Notes: generated by a model from the letters alone, not told the origin. 64,000 nucleotides of DNA from Smaragdicoccus niigatensis DSM 44881 = NBRC 103563 (GCF_000380645.1 NZ_AQXZ01000019.1:496001-560000), one strand, 5' to 3'; numbered from the stretch's first letter, positions 52,792 to 62,883 are shown. Numbers and translations: made by a program.

Positions 52792-54153
52792 ATGGCATTT
52801 CCCCCACCTCCGCCGCAACCGCAGCACTCGCGCGGTCGCGCCTGGAAGTGGTGGACCGCCGGGGCCGTATTCGTGCTGGTGGCAGCGCTCGTCGTGGGCG
52901 GCGTTTACTGGCTGCACTCGAGTTCGCCAGGCGAGCGACCAGCGGACCAGCTCGAGAAAAGCTACCCCACTGCCCCGGTCGCGGGCTGGACACTGCGGGC
53001 CGCTGATCTTCGGACCGGTGGCGTGTTCCGGGCCCTCAACATGGCTGGTAATCAGTACTACGCACCTGGATTCATCGATCTCGGCGACATCCTCGTCACC
53101 TCGGTATCCGACGGTATGCAATCCGGTACGAAGCCCCGCGGACCGCGGGAATTGATTGGCGTCGACAGCAAAACGGGTGAACTGCGGTGGCGAACCCCGC
53201 TCGAAGGTTCCCTGAACTGTGCCACCGAAGCGATCGATGGATTGCTCGCCTGCACCGGAAACAACACCATCCAGACGTTCCGGATATCGAACGGCGAACG
53301 CGTGCAGTCGGTGCCGGCAAACGGAATCGGCGTCGTCGAAGCGCATGCCGGCGCGTTGTATTCCTACGGCTATGACCACGAAGCCGGCACTTTGGTGCTC
53401 TCCCGCGGCACGGTGACCGACCCCAAATCCGACTGGCGAACGGAGTTTCAGCGGCCGACCGAGACGTGCGTGGGCTCCGGCGATTCGATGGAGTTTCGCG
53501 TCGAAGACGGCATCGTGTACTTCTCCAACGGCCTGGCCTCTGCGGCCGCGTCGGCAGCGGACGGACGGAACCTGCTCCCCGCCAACGTCGGCTGGATCAA
53601 GGTCCTACCGGGCCAGGGATATTCCGGGAACGAATGCCGAGACGGGGGACCAAGCCGCTCGGTCGTGGTGGTCGACCACAACGGTGTCGTTGTTCGCACG
53701 GTCGACGCAGATTACGGACCCCGACTACTGGCGTTGATGCCCGATCCCGACCGACCCGTCGCCCTGGGCAAGGACGTCATCAACCTGCGCAGTGGCAAAC
53801 GGCTGTGGTCGATAGGCGCGGACTCCCGGTTCGAGTTGATGGTGGGAAAGGTAGTGCTCGTTCGTTCGGTCGACGAGCGCGGTACCGCTGGGACCCGAGT
53901 CTCAGCGCACTCCCTTGACACCGGTGAGCTGCTCTGGACCGCGAACCTTCCGAAGAGCACCTATTCGGCGCTGACCGACGGCGAACGGCTCATCATCCCC
54001 GACTCGTACACCTCCGACACGAGTCGAGTCGTCGCCGTCAATCTCACCAGTGGCGACATCGACTGGACAGCTCGGATGGGCAATCCGGCGAAGGCGCGTG
54101 ACGGCATGGCGTCAATGACGCCCCAGGAACTCACCTATTACCCACCCCCATGA
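52792..54153 (+). CDS. Membrane-anchored PQQ-like beta-propeller protein
   Basis: 453 residues. One N-terminal membrane helix (WWTAGAVFVLVAALVVGGVYWL, residues 17-38) places the remainder outside the membrane. The rest shows repeated WD/PQQ-type blades: GVDSKTGELRWRTPLEG, AHSLDTGELLWTANLP, AVNLTSGDIDWTARMG. No catalytic residues recognised; binding or assembly is likely. aaggag is 8 nt upstream. Third gene in the fadD operon and convergent with the zinc peptidase, with 15 nt between the stops. Confidence 0.75.
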   Translation: MAFPPPPPQPQHSRGRAWKWWTAGAVFVLVAALVVGGVYWLHSSSPGERPADQLEKSYPTAPVAGWTLRAADLRTGGVFRALNMAGNQYYAPGFIDLGDILVTSVSDGMQSGTKPRGPRELIGVDSKTGELRWRTPLEGSLNCATEAIDGLLACTGNNTIQTFRISNGERVQSVPANGIGVVEAHAGALYSYGYDHEAGTLVLSRGTVTDPKSDWRTEFQRPTETCVGSGDSMEFRVEDGIVYFSNGLASAAASAADGRNLLPANVGWIKVLPGQGYSGNECRDGGPSRSVVVVDHNGVVVRTVDADYGPRLLALMPDPDRPVALGKDVINLRSGKRLWSIGADSRFELMVGKVVLVRSVDERGTAGTRVSAHSLDTGELLWTANLPKSTYSALTDGERLIIPDSYTSDTSRVVAVNLTSGDIDWTARMGNPAKARDGMASMTPQELTYYPPP

Positions 54154-54168
54154 CCGGTTGGGCCCGCT

Positions 54169-55131
54169 TCAGGTCGAGTTTCGAATGACCTCGTGTACGA
54201 ATCCGAGCTTCTCGACCACGGGATCGGCGAGGACGAACGGGTAGAGATCCGGGTGTCCCATCGACCGGTTGACCTGGTTGAGTCCCCAGACGAGCGGGAT
54301 CCACTGGCTGATGATCTCGCCGATCGTCACATCCCGGCGCCCGAGGGTGATTCCGGATGGCGAGAAGCCGAAGGCCGAGGCGGTGTCGAGCGTGTCCCGG
54401 ATGTGCAGGTAGTGCGCGAAGGTCTCGGCCCAGTCCTCGGCGGCGTGCATCGACGCATACGCCGAGACGAAACTCGAGTCCCAATCTGCCGGCGGTCCCT
54501 GTTGGTAGTGGCGATCGAGCGCCGTCTGATAGTCCTCGTTCGCATCGCCGAACAACTGGAAGAACCGGTTGTTCCGGTCCGGTCCATAGATGAGCACCCC
54601 GAAGTAGTAGTGCCCGATCTCGTGCCGGAAATGGCCCAGCAGCGTTCGATACGGCTCGGCCATTTCGACGCGCATCTGCTCCCGGTGGACGTCGTCACCC
54701 TCGGCGAGATCAAGAGTGATCACCCCGTTGAAATGACCCGTCGTGACCTTTTCCGTCGCGCTCGAGAGGAGGTCGAATCCGAGGCCCCACGCCGGGTCGG
54801 CGTCCCGGCCCACGATCGACAACCCGAGTTCGGTCAGTTCCAGAATCAAGCGTCGCTTGGCTTGCTCGGCGTCGGCGAACGCCTCGATCGCGTCGGCATC
54901 GGAATCGGCCGGCCGCGTGATCGTCAAGCGGCATGACGGACAGAGCGGCTCGTCCGGTGTGGTCAGCCAATTACACCGGGCGACATGCAGATTGGCGCAC
55001 ATCGCATGGTCGCCAACGGGAACGAGCTGTCGTGACGACAGATCGAACCCAAGGTTCGAATTGCACGACAGACACAGCGAGTTCTCAAAAATCAGACGCT
55101 GCCCGCACACCGGGCAGTGGAAATCACGCAT
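54169..55131 (-). CDS. Zinc-ribbon metallopeptidase of the transglutaminase/ATP-grasp cluster
   Basis: 320 residues. The N-terminus holds zinc-binding cysteine pairs (CPVCGQ, CLSCNS, and a later CPSC). The catalytic zincin motif is HEIGH in GHFRHEIGHYYFG, with a downstream glutamate in EDWAETFAHYLHI as the probable third ligand. It belongs to the putative zinc-binding peptidase family found with DUF2126 and alpha-E genes. Its start overlaps the upstream transglutaminase stop by 8 nt. It is the last gene of the leftward run from the lipase. Confidence 0.85.
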   Translation of the reverse strand: MRDFHCPVCGQRLIFENSLCLSCNSNLGFDLSSRQLVPVGDHAMCANLHVARCNWLTTPDEPLCPSCRLTITRPADSDADAIEAFADAEQAKRRLILELTELGLSIVGRDADPAWGLGFDLLSSATEKVTTGHFNGVITLDLAEGDDVHREQMRVEMAEPYRTLLGHFRHEIGHYYFGVLIYGPDRNNRFFQLFGDANEDYQTALDRHYQQGPPADWDSSFVSAYASMHAAEDWAETFAHYLHIRDTLDTASAFGFSPSGITLGRRDVTIGEIISQWIPLVWGLNQVNRSMGHPDLYPFVLADPVVEKLGFVHEVIRNST

Positions 55132-56014
55132 GGGAACCGATCGGGTTGAGGGGCGCGACGTCGACCGAAACGTGGATCGTGCTCGAATCCGCCTCGGTAT
55201 AGATCACCCCGCGCAGTGGTGGGACGTCGGCATAGTCGCGTCCCCAGGCGACGACGACATAGCGTTCGTCGACGAATTGATCGTTGGTCGGATCGAAGCC
55301 GACCCACGCCTCCGGACCGATCCGTACGTCCGCCCATGCGTGTGTGGCGTCGACCCCGACCATCCGCTCCTTGCCGGGCGGCGGATCAGTCGCGAGGTAG
55401 CCCGACACATAGCGACTTGCGAGCCCCACGCTGCGCAAGCACGCGACGGCGAGGCGCGCGAAGTCCTGGCACACGCCCGAACGATCGCGCAGAACCTCGG
55501 CCACCCGGGTCGAGACGTTGGTCGCGCCGGACTCATAGGTGAAGTCGGTGAAGATCCGGTGGTTGAGTTCGGCGACGGCTTCGCCGATCGGACGACCGGG
55601 AGTGAATGAGGTCGCCGCGTAGGCCCGAACGTCCGGGGTGATCTCCGGCGGATCGAGATCGAGCATGAATTCGATCGCCGCGACACTCTCCCGCGTCGTC
55701 CCGTCCGGGATCGCCTTCTCCCAAGGCTGCGCGAGCGACTTCGGGTCGGGCGCGTGAGGATCGACCTCGACCGTCGACGTCCCGGTGACCACGAGGGTGC
55801 AATGAGGTTCCGTCACGTGGAAATACAGCTGGGAGTTGCCGTAGCTGTCCCGGCTGAGTGCGAAGTCCGCCGCCTGCGGATCGACTGTCACGCCGTGATC
55901 GATGAGTTTTTGGTCTGCGGTGTCACGAGGAGTCAGATACCCACGTCCGTACGAGGACGAAACCCAATTCGAATACTCGTATGTGGTGGTGTGCGTGATC
56001 GCGTAGCGCCTCAT
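55124..56014 (-). CDS. Transglutaminase-family protein
   Basis: 296 residues. An N-terminal beta domain (YAITHTTTYEYSNWVSSSYGRG, the bacterial transglutaminase N region) is followed by the catalytic core: Cys in GVCQDFARLAVACL, His in DATHAWADV and Asp in GFDPTNDQF. The ATG at 56014 overlaps the upstream gene's stop by 4 nt (ATGA). Genes of this type accompany circularly permuted ATP-grasp and alpha-E proteins and are predicted to process or release peptides they make. Confidence 0.88.
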   Translation of the reverse strand: MRRYAITHTTTYEYSNWVSSSYGRGYLTPRDTADQKLIDHGVTVDPQAADFALSRDSYGNSQLYFHVTEPHCTLVVTGTSTVEVDPHAPDPKSLAQPWEKAIPDGTTRESVAAIEFMLDLDPPEITPDVRAYAATSFTPGRPIGEAVAELNHRIFTDFTYESGATNVSTRVAEVLRDRSGVCQDFARLAVACLRSVGLASRYVSGYLATDPPPGKERMVGVDATHAWADVRIGPEAWVGFDPTNDQFVDERYVVVAWGRDYADVPPLRGVIYTEADSSTIHVSVDVAPLNPIGSHA

Positions 56015-58539
56015 GACACGTACCGTCCTGCCGCCGTACCCCACAGCGGCTGGATCGCCGTCGGGACCGCCATCTTCTCACTGAGCACGTCGGAGAGTTC
56101 GCGCAGCAGCTTGTGGATTCCGGTCATGAGCTCGACGAGGTCGGTGCGCACACCGCTCTCGTCGGAACGCTCGAGGTCGTGCGGGTCGGCCCGGCGAAGC
56201 AGCGCACGCGCATCCTCGGCCAGCCGCTCGGCGGGCGTGGAGCCCGTCGCACCTGGCGTCTTCTGGAGGTCGATCCGCAGCCGCTCGAGCTGGAAGGCGA
56301 GCGATCGTGGGTTCGTCTCGTCGAGCAGGATGAGCTGGGCGAGAGCCGAGGCCTGCGCGCGACCACGGTTCCGGCGGCGGTAGGTCACCGACGATTCGGT
56401 CGCGGCCAGGACGAAGTCGATGATCGCGCGTTCCGCGCTCGGTGCGTGTGCGTGGGTCAAGGTTCCGGTGACCAAGAGCGTCAATTGGAGTGCCCGCTCG
56501 ATGCGCTTGCCAGCGTCCGTGAGGTACCAACCGGCATCGTGGACCATCGACTCGGAGGCAAGGCCGGACAGCGACAGAAGCGCTCCGACAACGGCGCGGT
56601 GAGCCTCGGACTCGGTGACTTCGTCATCGTCATTGCGGGCCATGTTGACGGCTCGATCGAGCGTCGCCAGGAAAGCCCACGAATCGAGCGACATCTGGTC
56701 ACGCACCGCACGGCAGGCGTCTTGCAGACAGTCGATCGACTGCTGGAGCGAACCGAGCCGTACCGGATCGATCGTCATCGACCGCAGCGTCTGGTCGGGA
56801 GTCATCCCCGCGTCGCTCGGCGAGAGAGCGTTGATGGCGTCGAGCAAGACCGGCAGGCAGTCGCCACCGGCGAGCCACGGGCGGTCGCGGTAGTCGGTCA
56901 GCTTGTCGCGTGCGGCCAGCAAAAGGCGCGCCGTCTGCTCGGTACGTTCCCCGTACCGCCCGATCCAGAACAGGTCGGAGAGAACACGCGGCGAGGTGAT
57001 CGAATCCGGTGTCACGTGCTCGGCGGCCAGGATCTCCGGCAGCGCCAGGGCACTCGGCGATCCGACTTCGGCCTTCGCCGCAGGTCGGACCCAGACATCC
57101 TTGGCCGTGGTCGAAACGAGCAGGCCGTTGTCGTCGAGATGGTGGAGAACCGAGCCGAGGCCGCCGTTGAGCGCCACGTAGCCGGAGGTCCCGGCCACGG
57201 TGAACATCCGGAACTCGACCGGCGCCGACTGCATGGTCCCGCGGTATGACGTTGGCGCCGAGGAGAAGTGCGGAAGCTCGCGCGCAACCCAGCCCTGCGG
57301 ATCGGCTTCGATCGCGGCCGCCAACTCCTTGCGACGCGGACGCGAGAGCATGCTCCCGACGATCGAGTGACCGCCGGAGATGCGCTCGAAAACCAGCGTG
57401 CCCGCACGCGCGATCATGTGTTGGCGCTCGGTGTCGACACCGGCCCAGTACCGGCGGACAGACGGCAGCATGAGGTCTTCATCGAGCAGGTCACGGCACA
57501 ACTGTGGGAGCAGTCGCGGCAGGGTCGGGTTCTCGAGAATCCCGCTGCCCAGCGAGTTCACGACCGTGACGGCTCCCCTACGCATCACCTCGACCAGACC
57601 GACGACGCCCAGACGCGAATCGGGCCGGAGGTCGAGGGGGTCGGCGTACGCCGCATCGACGCGGCGGAGGACCACGTCGACCGGGCGCAGCGTGCCGAGT
57701 GCACGCATCCACAGTCGACCGTCACGGACGACGAGGTCCGCGCTCTCGACGAGCGGGAAACCGAGAACCGTCGCGAGATGTGCCTGGTCGAACGCGGTTT
57801 CCGAATGCGAACCCGGGCTCAGGACGACGACGAGTGGGTCGTCGGCGGATGACGGTGCCGCGTCGATCAGCGCGAGCCGCATGGCCTGCGCGAACCCGCT
57901 CAGGGGCCGGGGCCGAACTTCCTGGAACAACGCCGGCAGCGCGCGCGAGATGACCCGGCGATCGGCAATCGAATAGCCGACTCCCGACGGGGCCTGCGTA
58001 CGGTCGGCGGACACGAAGAACGACCCGTCGGCCCGACGGGCCACATCGGCCGCGTGCAGAAACAGTTGGTGCCGGCCGGGTAGTCGAATTCCCCGCGCAG
58101 CCCGAATGTAGGCCGGGTCGGCGAACAGGACTTCCGGCGGAATGAGCCCGCGGCGAACCGTCTTCATCGGACCGTAGAGGTCGTCGAGAACAGCGTCGAG
58201 AAGCCGGGACCGCTGAATCATTCCCGCTTCGACGACCGCCCAGTCGTCCGCGGACACGATGAGCGGCAGTCCGTCGAGCTGCCACTTTCGAATACCGTGC
58301 TTGGGCGCGACACCGCGAGCGGCTTCGTCGATGAGCTCGTTGTAGGTGATGCCGTCGTTCTCGACGAGATGGTCGACACGAGCCCGCAAAACCGAGAGCA
58401 CTGGTGAGTCACCGCTCAGGACAGACTGCGACAACTCCTGCCACTGCGGCCGCACCTGACCGTCCCGATCGACGTACTCGTCGAACACACGGCGCGCGGA
58501 AGTGCGATAGGCGGAGACTTCGTCGTCCAGAACCGTCAT
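56011..58539 (-). CDS. Circularly permuted ATP-grasp / alpha-E domain fusion
   Basis: 842 residues. The N-terminal half (to about residue 480) is a circularly permuted ATP-grasp ligase: ISADDWAVVEAGMIQRSRLLDAVLDDLYG and LPGRHQLFLHAADVARRADGSFFV belong to it. The C-terminal half (about 500-830) is an all-helical alpha-E domain, starting near DLFWIGRYGERTEQTARLLLA. In M. tuberculosis these are separate genes (Rv2567/Rv2568c-like); here they are one chain. Predicted to make amide or peptide bonds, based on published genomic analysis of this gene set. ATG 58539 is preferred over 58566. Confidence 0.85.
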   Translation of the reverse strand: MTVLDDEVSAYRTSARRVFDEYVDRDGQVRPQWQELSQSVLSGDSPVLSVLRARVDHLVENDGITYNELIDEAARGVAPKHGIRKWQLDGLPLIVSADDWAVVEAGMIQRSRLLDAVLDDLYGPMKTVRRGLIPPEVLFADPAYIRAARGIRLPGRHQLFLHAADVARRADGSFFVSADRTQAPSGVGYSIADRRVISRALPALFQEVRPRPLSGFAQAMRLALIDAAPSSADDPLVVVLSPGSHSETAFDQAHLATVLGFPLVESADLVVRDGRLWMRALGTLRPVDVVLRRVDAAYADPLDLRPDSRLGVVGLVEVMRRGAVTVVNSLGSGILENPTLPRLLPQLCRDLLDEDLMLPSVRRYWAGVDTERQHMIARAGTLVFERISGGHSIVGSMLSRPRRKELAAAIEADPQGWVARELPHFSSAPTSYRGTMQSAPVEFRMFTVAGTSGYVALNGGLGSVLHHLDDNGLLVSTTAKDVWVRPAAKAEVGSPSALALPEILAAEHVTPDSITSPRVLSDLFWIGRYGERTEQTARLLLAARDKLTDYRDRPWLAGGDCLPVLLDAINALSPSDAGMTPDQTLRSMTIDPVRLGSLQQSIDCLQDACRAVRDQMSLDSWAFLATLDRAVNMARNDDDEVTESEAHRAVVGALLSLSGLASESMVHDAGWYLTDAGKRIERALQLTLLVTGTLTHAHAPSAERAIIDFVLAATESSVTYRRRNRGRAQASALAQLILLDETNPRSLAFQLERLRIDLQKTPGATGSTPAERLAEDARALLRRADPHDLERSDESGVRTDLVELMTGIHKLLRELSDVLSEKMAVPTAIQPLWGTAAGRYVS

Positions 58540-58597
58540 CGTTGCTTCCTCAGACGCTGATATCAAGCCCTACTTCCATCGCGAAACCGGATAAGCC

Positions 58598-61500
58598 TCA
58601 TCGCAAAACTGCATAAACCCGGCGAAGGTCCAGAATGCCAGGTGCAGAAATATCGGTGGCAATTCGGGCTTGAATTTCTCGAAGTCGTGACACATCGACT
58701 TCGCCAGACGTGTAACCGATCGAATCGAATCGGCGATTCCGGCGCGATGCCGCGGCGACCGCATTGACCGGCGAGTCCTCGTACGCGCGGCCACCCGGGT
58801 GAACCACGTGGTACGTGCACCCGCCGCGCGAGACTCCTTGCCCCAGATCGACGACGTCGAAGACCAGTGGACTGTGCACCTCGATGCTGGGATGCAAAGC
58901 GCTCGGCGGCTGCCACGCCCGGTACCGAATCCCGGCGACCTGGACGTCGGCCTTGTCGGTCGCCTGCAGCGGAATCGGAATTCCGTTGACGGTCACCGCG
59001 AAGCGGCGCTGATCCGCGCCGGCGACCCGGACCTGCAAACGTTCGACCGACGAATCCACGAATCGAGCCGTCCCGGTTCCGGTGGCCTCCTCACCGAGGA
59101 CGTGCCACGGCTCGATCGCGGACCGCAGCTCGATCTCGACCCCGGCCACGACGGCCGTTCCGATCCGCGGGAAGCGGAATTCGGTGAAGGGGTCGAGCCA
59201 GCTCGTCGGGAAGTCGATTCCGTGCTGGCGGAGGTCTGCAGCCACGTCGGCGATGTCGTTGATGACGTAGTGCGGAAGCAGATACCGGCCATGGAGATTG
59301 GAGCCGTGCTCGATGAGCGGCGCGTGGAGCGGCTCATCCCAGAATCGGGCAACCAACGACCGCACGAGCAGCGCCTGCACCATCGCCATCCGGTAATGCG
59401 GTGGCATCTCGAAGCCGCGCAGTTCGAGCAGCCCCAAACGCCCACGCGAGGAATCCGGACTGTAGAGCTTGTCGATGCAGAACTCGGCGCGGTGCGTGTT
59501 TCCGGTCAGGTCGGTGAGCAGGTGCCGCAACGCGCGGTCGACCTGCCAGGGGGCAGCCTCCCCCGAGTGCGACCGACCGGCGAGGCGCGCCAACTCGGCG
59601 AACGCGATCTCGAGTTCGTAGACCTTCTCGGGACGGCCTTCGTCCACGCGCGGAGCCTGCGACGTGGGGCCGATGAACCGTCCGGAGAACAGATACGACA
59701 GCGACGGATGGCGCTGCCAGTACGTCAGCAACGACACGAGCAGGTCAGGCCGTCGGAGCAGCGGCGAATCCCAGGGCGTCGGACCACCGAGGGTGATGTG
59801 GTTTCCGCCGCCGGTGCCGCCATGCGAGCCGTCGACGTCGAACCCTTCGGTGCTCAGCCGCGCCAATCGTGCTTGCTCATAAAGGGTTTCGAGGATCTCG
59901 CACTGCTCGGCGAACGACGCCGCGGGCTGCACGTTGACCTCGATGACGCCCGGGTCTGGCGTCACGGTGATCGACTGCAGGCGGGAATCGGACGGCGGGC
60001 CGTAACCTTCGACGACGACCGGGACACCTTGCTGCGCCGCCGCGCCCTCGACGACGCCCACGAGTTCGACGAAACCAGCGAGGTCGGGCAGCGGCGGCAG
60101 GAAGACATGAACGATTCCGTCGCGCATCTCGACGACGACCGCCGTAATCGAGACTTCCTTCGACATGTGCGCGACCGGCTGCGAGTTGGTCGGCAGTGGC
60201 CCCCTCCGGACGGTCGGGTCCTGTTCGGGCGTCGCCTCCGCCGGGTCCCACGCGATCGCATCAAGCGGAAGCCGCAGGCCAGCCGGCGAATCGCCCTCGG
60301 TCAGGACGATCCGGCCGCGCCGCATACGCCACGGCACGCTCTCCCAGCCGCCGGCGATGCGGTGCAGTGGCAGGACAAATGCCGTCGGCGAATCGACAGA
60401 AGCATCGAGCTCAGCGATCGAGAGTTTCCGCGGTTCATCTGGCGGAGGTCCGGCGGGCAGTCGAACGAGGCGAGCAAGCCGAGCCAACGGGTCTTCGAAC
60501 GCCGGCTGCACGGCATCGAAGGACAAGCCGAAGGCTTTGGACACCGCTTCGGCAACGCGTAGCGCGTCGTCGTTGGTCGCATGCGCCTCCGCACCCGACC
60601 AGGGATCCGCGAGCAACGACGGATCCGACCACAGTGCAGATCCATCGGTTCGCCACATGATCGCGATCTGCCAGCGCGGCAGGGGCTCCCCCGGATACCA
60701 CTTGCCCTGCGAGCGCTGAACCAACCCACCCGGCGCGAAGGTCTGTCGCAATCGCTCGGCGAGATCGCTGGCGCGCACCCGCTTGGTCGGGCCATCCGCC
60801 TCGGTCATCCATTCGGGCTCGTCGCGGTGGTCGATCGACACGAACGTCGGCTCGCCGCCCATGGTGAGTCGGACGTCGCCGTCCGCAAGCCTCGCGTCGA
60901 CCTTCGCGCCGAGTTCGACGATGCGCGCCCACTGCTTCTCGGTGTACGGAAGCGTGACGCGCGGATCTTCGTGGATGCGGCGGACAGTGTTCGAAAAGGT
61001 CAGGGTTGCTTCGCACTTCCCCGTCGCGCCGGAAATTGCAGCAGCCGATGTCGGATGCGGTGTCGCGGACAACGGGATGTGGCCTTCCGCGGCGAACAAA
61101 CCGGAGGTCGGATCGAGTCCGATCCAGCCCGCGCCCGGAATGTAGACCTCGACCCACGCGTGCAGGTCGGTGAAGTCCGCCAGCGGGCCGCTCGGCCCAT
61201 CGAGTGCCTTTTCGTCCGCGGTGAGCTGGATGAGGTAGCCCGACACGAAGCGCGCGGCAAGCCCAAGGTGGCGAAGGGCCGACACGAGCATCCACGCACT
61301 GTCGCGGCACGACCCGATACCCGAGTTCAGCGTGTGATCCGGCGTCTGCACGCCCGGTTCCATTCGGACGGAGTAATCGACGTCCGCGCGGATCGCGTGG
61401 TTCAGCTCAACGAGGAAGTCAATGGTGCGCTGATCTGCGCGCCGAGTGAACCGATCCGCCCACGCCCATACGTCGTCGCTACCACTGACGGGCCGGAGGT

Positions 61501-61849
61501 AGGGCTCGAGATCCTCGAGCAGATCCTTCGGGTACTCGAATTTCGCCATCTCCGCGAACTCTTCGACGAAGAAGTCGAGCGGATTGACCGGCTCCATGTC
61601 GGCGACGAGCCCGACGGTGATGTCGAGCGTCCGCATCTTCTCCGTGAACACCAACCGCGCGAGGTAATTTCCGAACGCGTCCTGCTGCCAGTTCAGAAAG
61701 TGCTCGCCGCCGCCGATCTTCAGCGTGTATGCCTCGATCGGCGTGCGCGCATGTGGAGCCGGCCGCAGCCGGATGACATGCGGATAGACGTCGACCAACC
61801 GATCGAAGTGGTAGGTCGTCCGGTGTTCCAGCGCGACTCGGATGCCCAT
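58598..61849 (-). CDS. Transglutaminase - DUF2126 protein
   Basis: 1083 residues. Residues 1-280 form a bacterial transglutaminase: Cys in GSCRDSAWMLVSALRHLG, His in DLHAWVEVYIPG, Asp in GLDPTSGLF. From about 300 to the end it is DUF2126, with MGGEPTFVSIDHRDEPEWMTEAD near its start and a metal-rich look in GGTGGGNHITLGG and HAPLIEHGSNLHGRYLLPHY. It matches Rv2566 in length and domain order. The ATG at 61849 fits the transglutaminase N-terminus (MGIRVALEHRTTYHF). The whole cluster is expected to act on peptides; chemistry not established. Confidence 0.85.
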   Translation of the reverse strand: MGIRVALEHRTTYHFDRLVDVYPHVIRLRPAPHARTPIEAYTLKIGGGEHFLNWQQDAFGNYLARLVFTEKMRTLDITVGLVADMEPVNPLDFFVEEFAEMAKFEYPKDLLEDLEPYLRPVSGSDDVWAWADRFTRRADQRTIDFLVELNHAIRADVDYSVRMEPGVQTPDHTLNSGIGSCRDSAWMLVSALRHLGLAARFVSGYLIQLTADEKALDGPSGPLADFTDLHAWVEVYIPGAGWIGLDPTSGLFAAEGHIPLSATPHPTSAAAISGATGKCEATLTFSNTVRRIHEDPRVTLPYTEKQWARIVELGAKVDARLADGDVRLTMGGEPTFVSIDHRDEPEWMTEADGPTKRVRASDLAERLRQTFAPGGLVQRSQGKWYPGEPLPRWQIAIMWRTDGSALWSDPSLLADPWSGAEAHATNDDALRVAEAVSKAFGLSFDAVQPAFEDPLARLARLVRLPAGPPPDEPRKLSIAELDASVDSPTAFVLPLHRIAGGWESVPWRMRRGRIVLTEGDSPAGLRLPLDAIAWDPAEATPEQDPTVRRGPLPTNSQPVAHMSKEVSITAVVVEMRDGIVHVFLPPLPDLAGFVELVGVVEGAAAQQGVPVVVEGYGPPSDSRLQSITVTPDPGVIEVNVQPAASFAEQCEILETLYEQARLARLSTEGFDVDGSHGGTGGGNHITLGGPTPWDSPLLRRPDLLVSLLTYWQRHPSLSYLFSGRFIGPTSQAPRVDEGRPEKVYELEIAFAELARLAGRSHSGEAAPWQVDRALRHLLTDLTGNTHRAEFCIDKLYSPDSSRGRLGLLELRGFEMPPHYRMAMVQALLVRSLVARFWDEPLHAPLIEHGSNLHGRYLLPHYVINDIADVAADLRQHGIDFPTSWLDPFTEFRFPRIGTAVVAGVEIELRSAIEPWHVLGEEATGTGTARFVDSSVERLQVRVAGADQRRFAVTVNGIPIPLQATDKADVQVAGIRYRAWQPPSALHPSIEVHSPLVFDVVDLGQGVSRGGCTYHVVHPGGRAYEDSPVNAVAAASRRNRRFDSIGYTSGEVDVSRLREIQARIATDISAPGILDLRRVYAVLR

Positions 61850-61898
61850 GGGACCGAACGTACCGGCTAGGTGTTTCCGACGCCTCCCGATAAGTGCG

Positions 61899-62879
61899 CT
61901 ACGCGTTAACGACTGATGACACACCGGCCGCATCGAGTGCGTCGGCCATCAGTTTCTCACCGAGACGGATCAGTTCCTCCGCCCGGTGGAACTCGAGAAC
62001 CTTCGCCGAATTCCGTGGCACCTCGATGAGGATGTCCGGCGGATTTCCGGCGCGCTGGTAACGCGCGAGCGCGGCTTGCATGAGTTCCAGCGAACGGTTC
62101 ATCACCTCGAGGCGGCCAAGCCGGGGTTCAGTGCTCGTGGGCTCGGGTTCATGATCGGGCTCCTGCAGATTGGGTGCCCAGCGAGCGATCGCAGAGTTCA
62201 CCGGGGCACGCAGACGCTCCGCGCCGCGCCGGAGGCGGCCCACGAGTTCGTCGACCGGATGCAGCCCGTCGCCGCCGCCCCACTCGCCATCGCTGGCGGG
62301 ACCGTTGAGACTGACGCCGATGACGAGATCAGCGTCCATTCCAGTGGTCGCGATGACCGGGAGCGGCTCCAGGATGCCGCCGTCGGCGAGAATGCGGCCA
62401 TTGGAGATGGTCGGTGTGATGAAGCCCGGGATCGCAATCGATGCGCGGATCGCGGAGTCGAGTGCTCCCCGCTGGAACCACACCGACCGCCCGTTCGAGA
62501 GGTCTGTCGAGACTGCGATGTACGGGATCGGGAGGTCTTCGATCTGGGTCTTGCCGAGGATCTCCCGAATACGGTCGAGGATCTTCTCGGCCCGGATCGC
62601 GCCTGGCTCGGCCATCGCGACGTCCAGCAGACGAATCATCTCGAGCTGCGTCAGCGTCTTGGTCCAGTCGGCGAATTCGTCGAGCTTGCCCGCGGCATAA
62701 ACACCGCCGACGAGCGCGCCCATCGACGAGCCCGCGATACCGACGATGTCGAAGCCACGTCGCTTCAGTTCATTGATCACACCGATGTGTGCGTACCCAC
62801 GAGCACCGCCACTACCCAGCGCAAGAACGACTCTCGTCGGTTCTGCGCCGTTCCCAGTTGTTGCGATCGCCTTGGCCAT
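61899..62879 (-). CDS. Patatin-like phospholipase
   Basis: 326 residues. The patatin set is intact: oxyanion loop GSGGARGYAHIG, nucleophile GIAGSSMGALVGG (G-x-S-x-G) and the catalytic aspartate in LADGGILEP (D-G-G). This Ser-Asp dyad hydrolyses acyl lipids; bacterial RssA-like members have similar length. No signal peptide, so the enzyme should face the cytoplasm. It lies 4 nt after the lipase stop and 49 nt upstream of the transglutaminase - DUF2126 gene. Confidence 0.88.
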   Translation of the reverse strand: MAKAIATTGNGAEPTRVVLALGSGGARGYAHIGVINELKRRGFDIVGIAGSSMGALVGGVYAAGKLDEFADWTKTLTQLEMIRLLDVAMAEPGAIRAEKILDRIREILGKTQIEDLPIPYIAVSTDLSNGRSVWFQRGALDSAIRASIAIPGFITPTISNGRILADGGILEPLPVIATTGMDADLVIGVSLNGPASDGEWGGGDGLHPVDELVGRLRRGAERLRAPVNSAIARWAPNLQEPDHEPEPTSTEPRLGRLEVMNRSLELMQAALARYQRAGNPPDILIEVPRNSAKVLEFHRAEELIRLGEKLMADALDAAGVSSVVNA

Positions 62880-62883
62880 GCAC

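Noticed and set aside
58799-60562. 587-codon plus-strand frame antisense to the DUF2126 gene
   Set aside because: Shadow frame; composition is Arg/Asp/Val-rich and the minus strand has transglutaminase and DUF2126 motifs.
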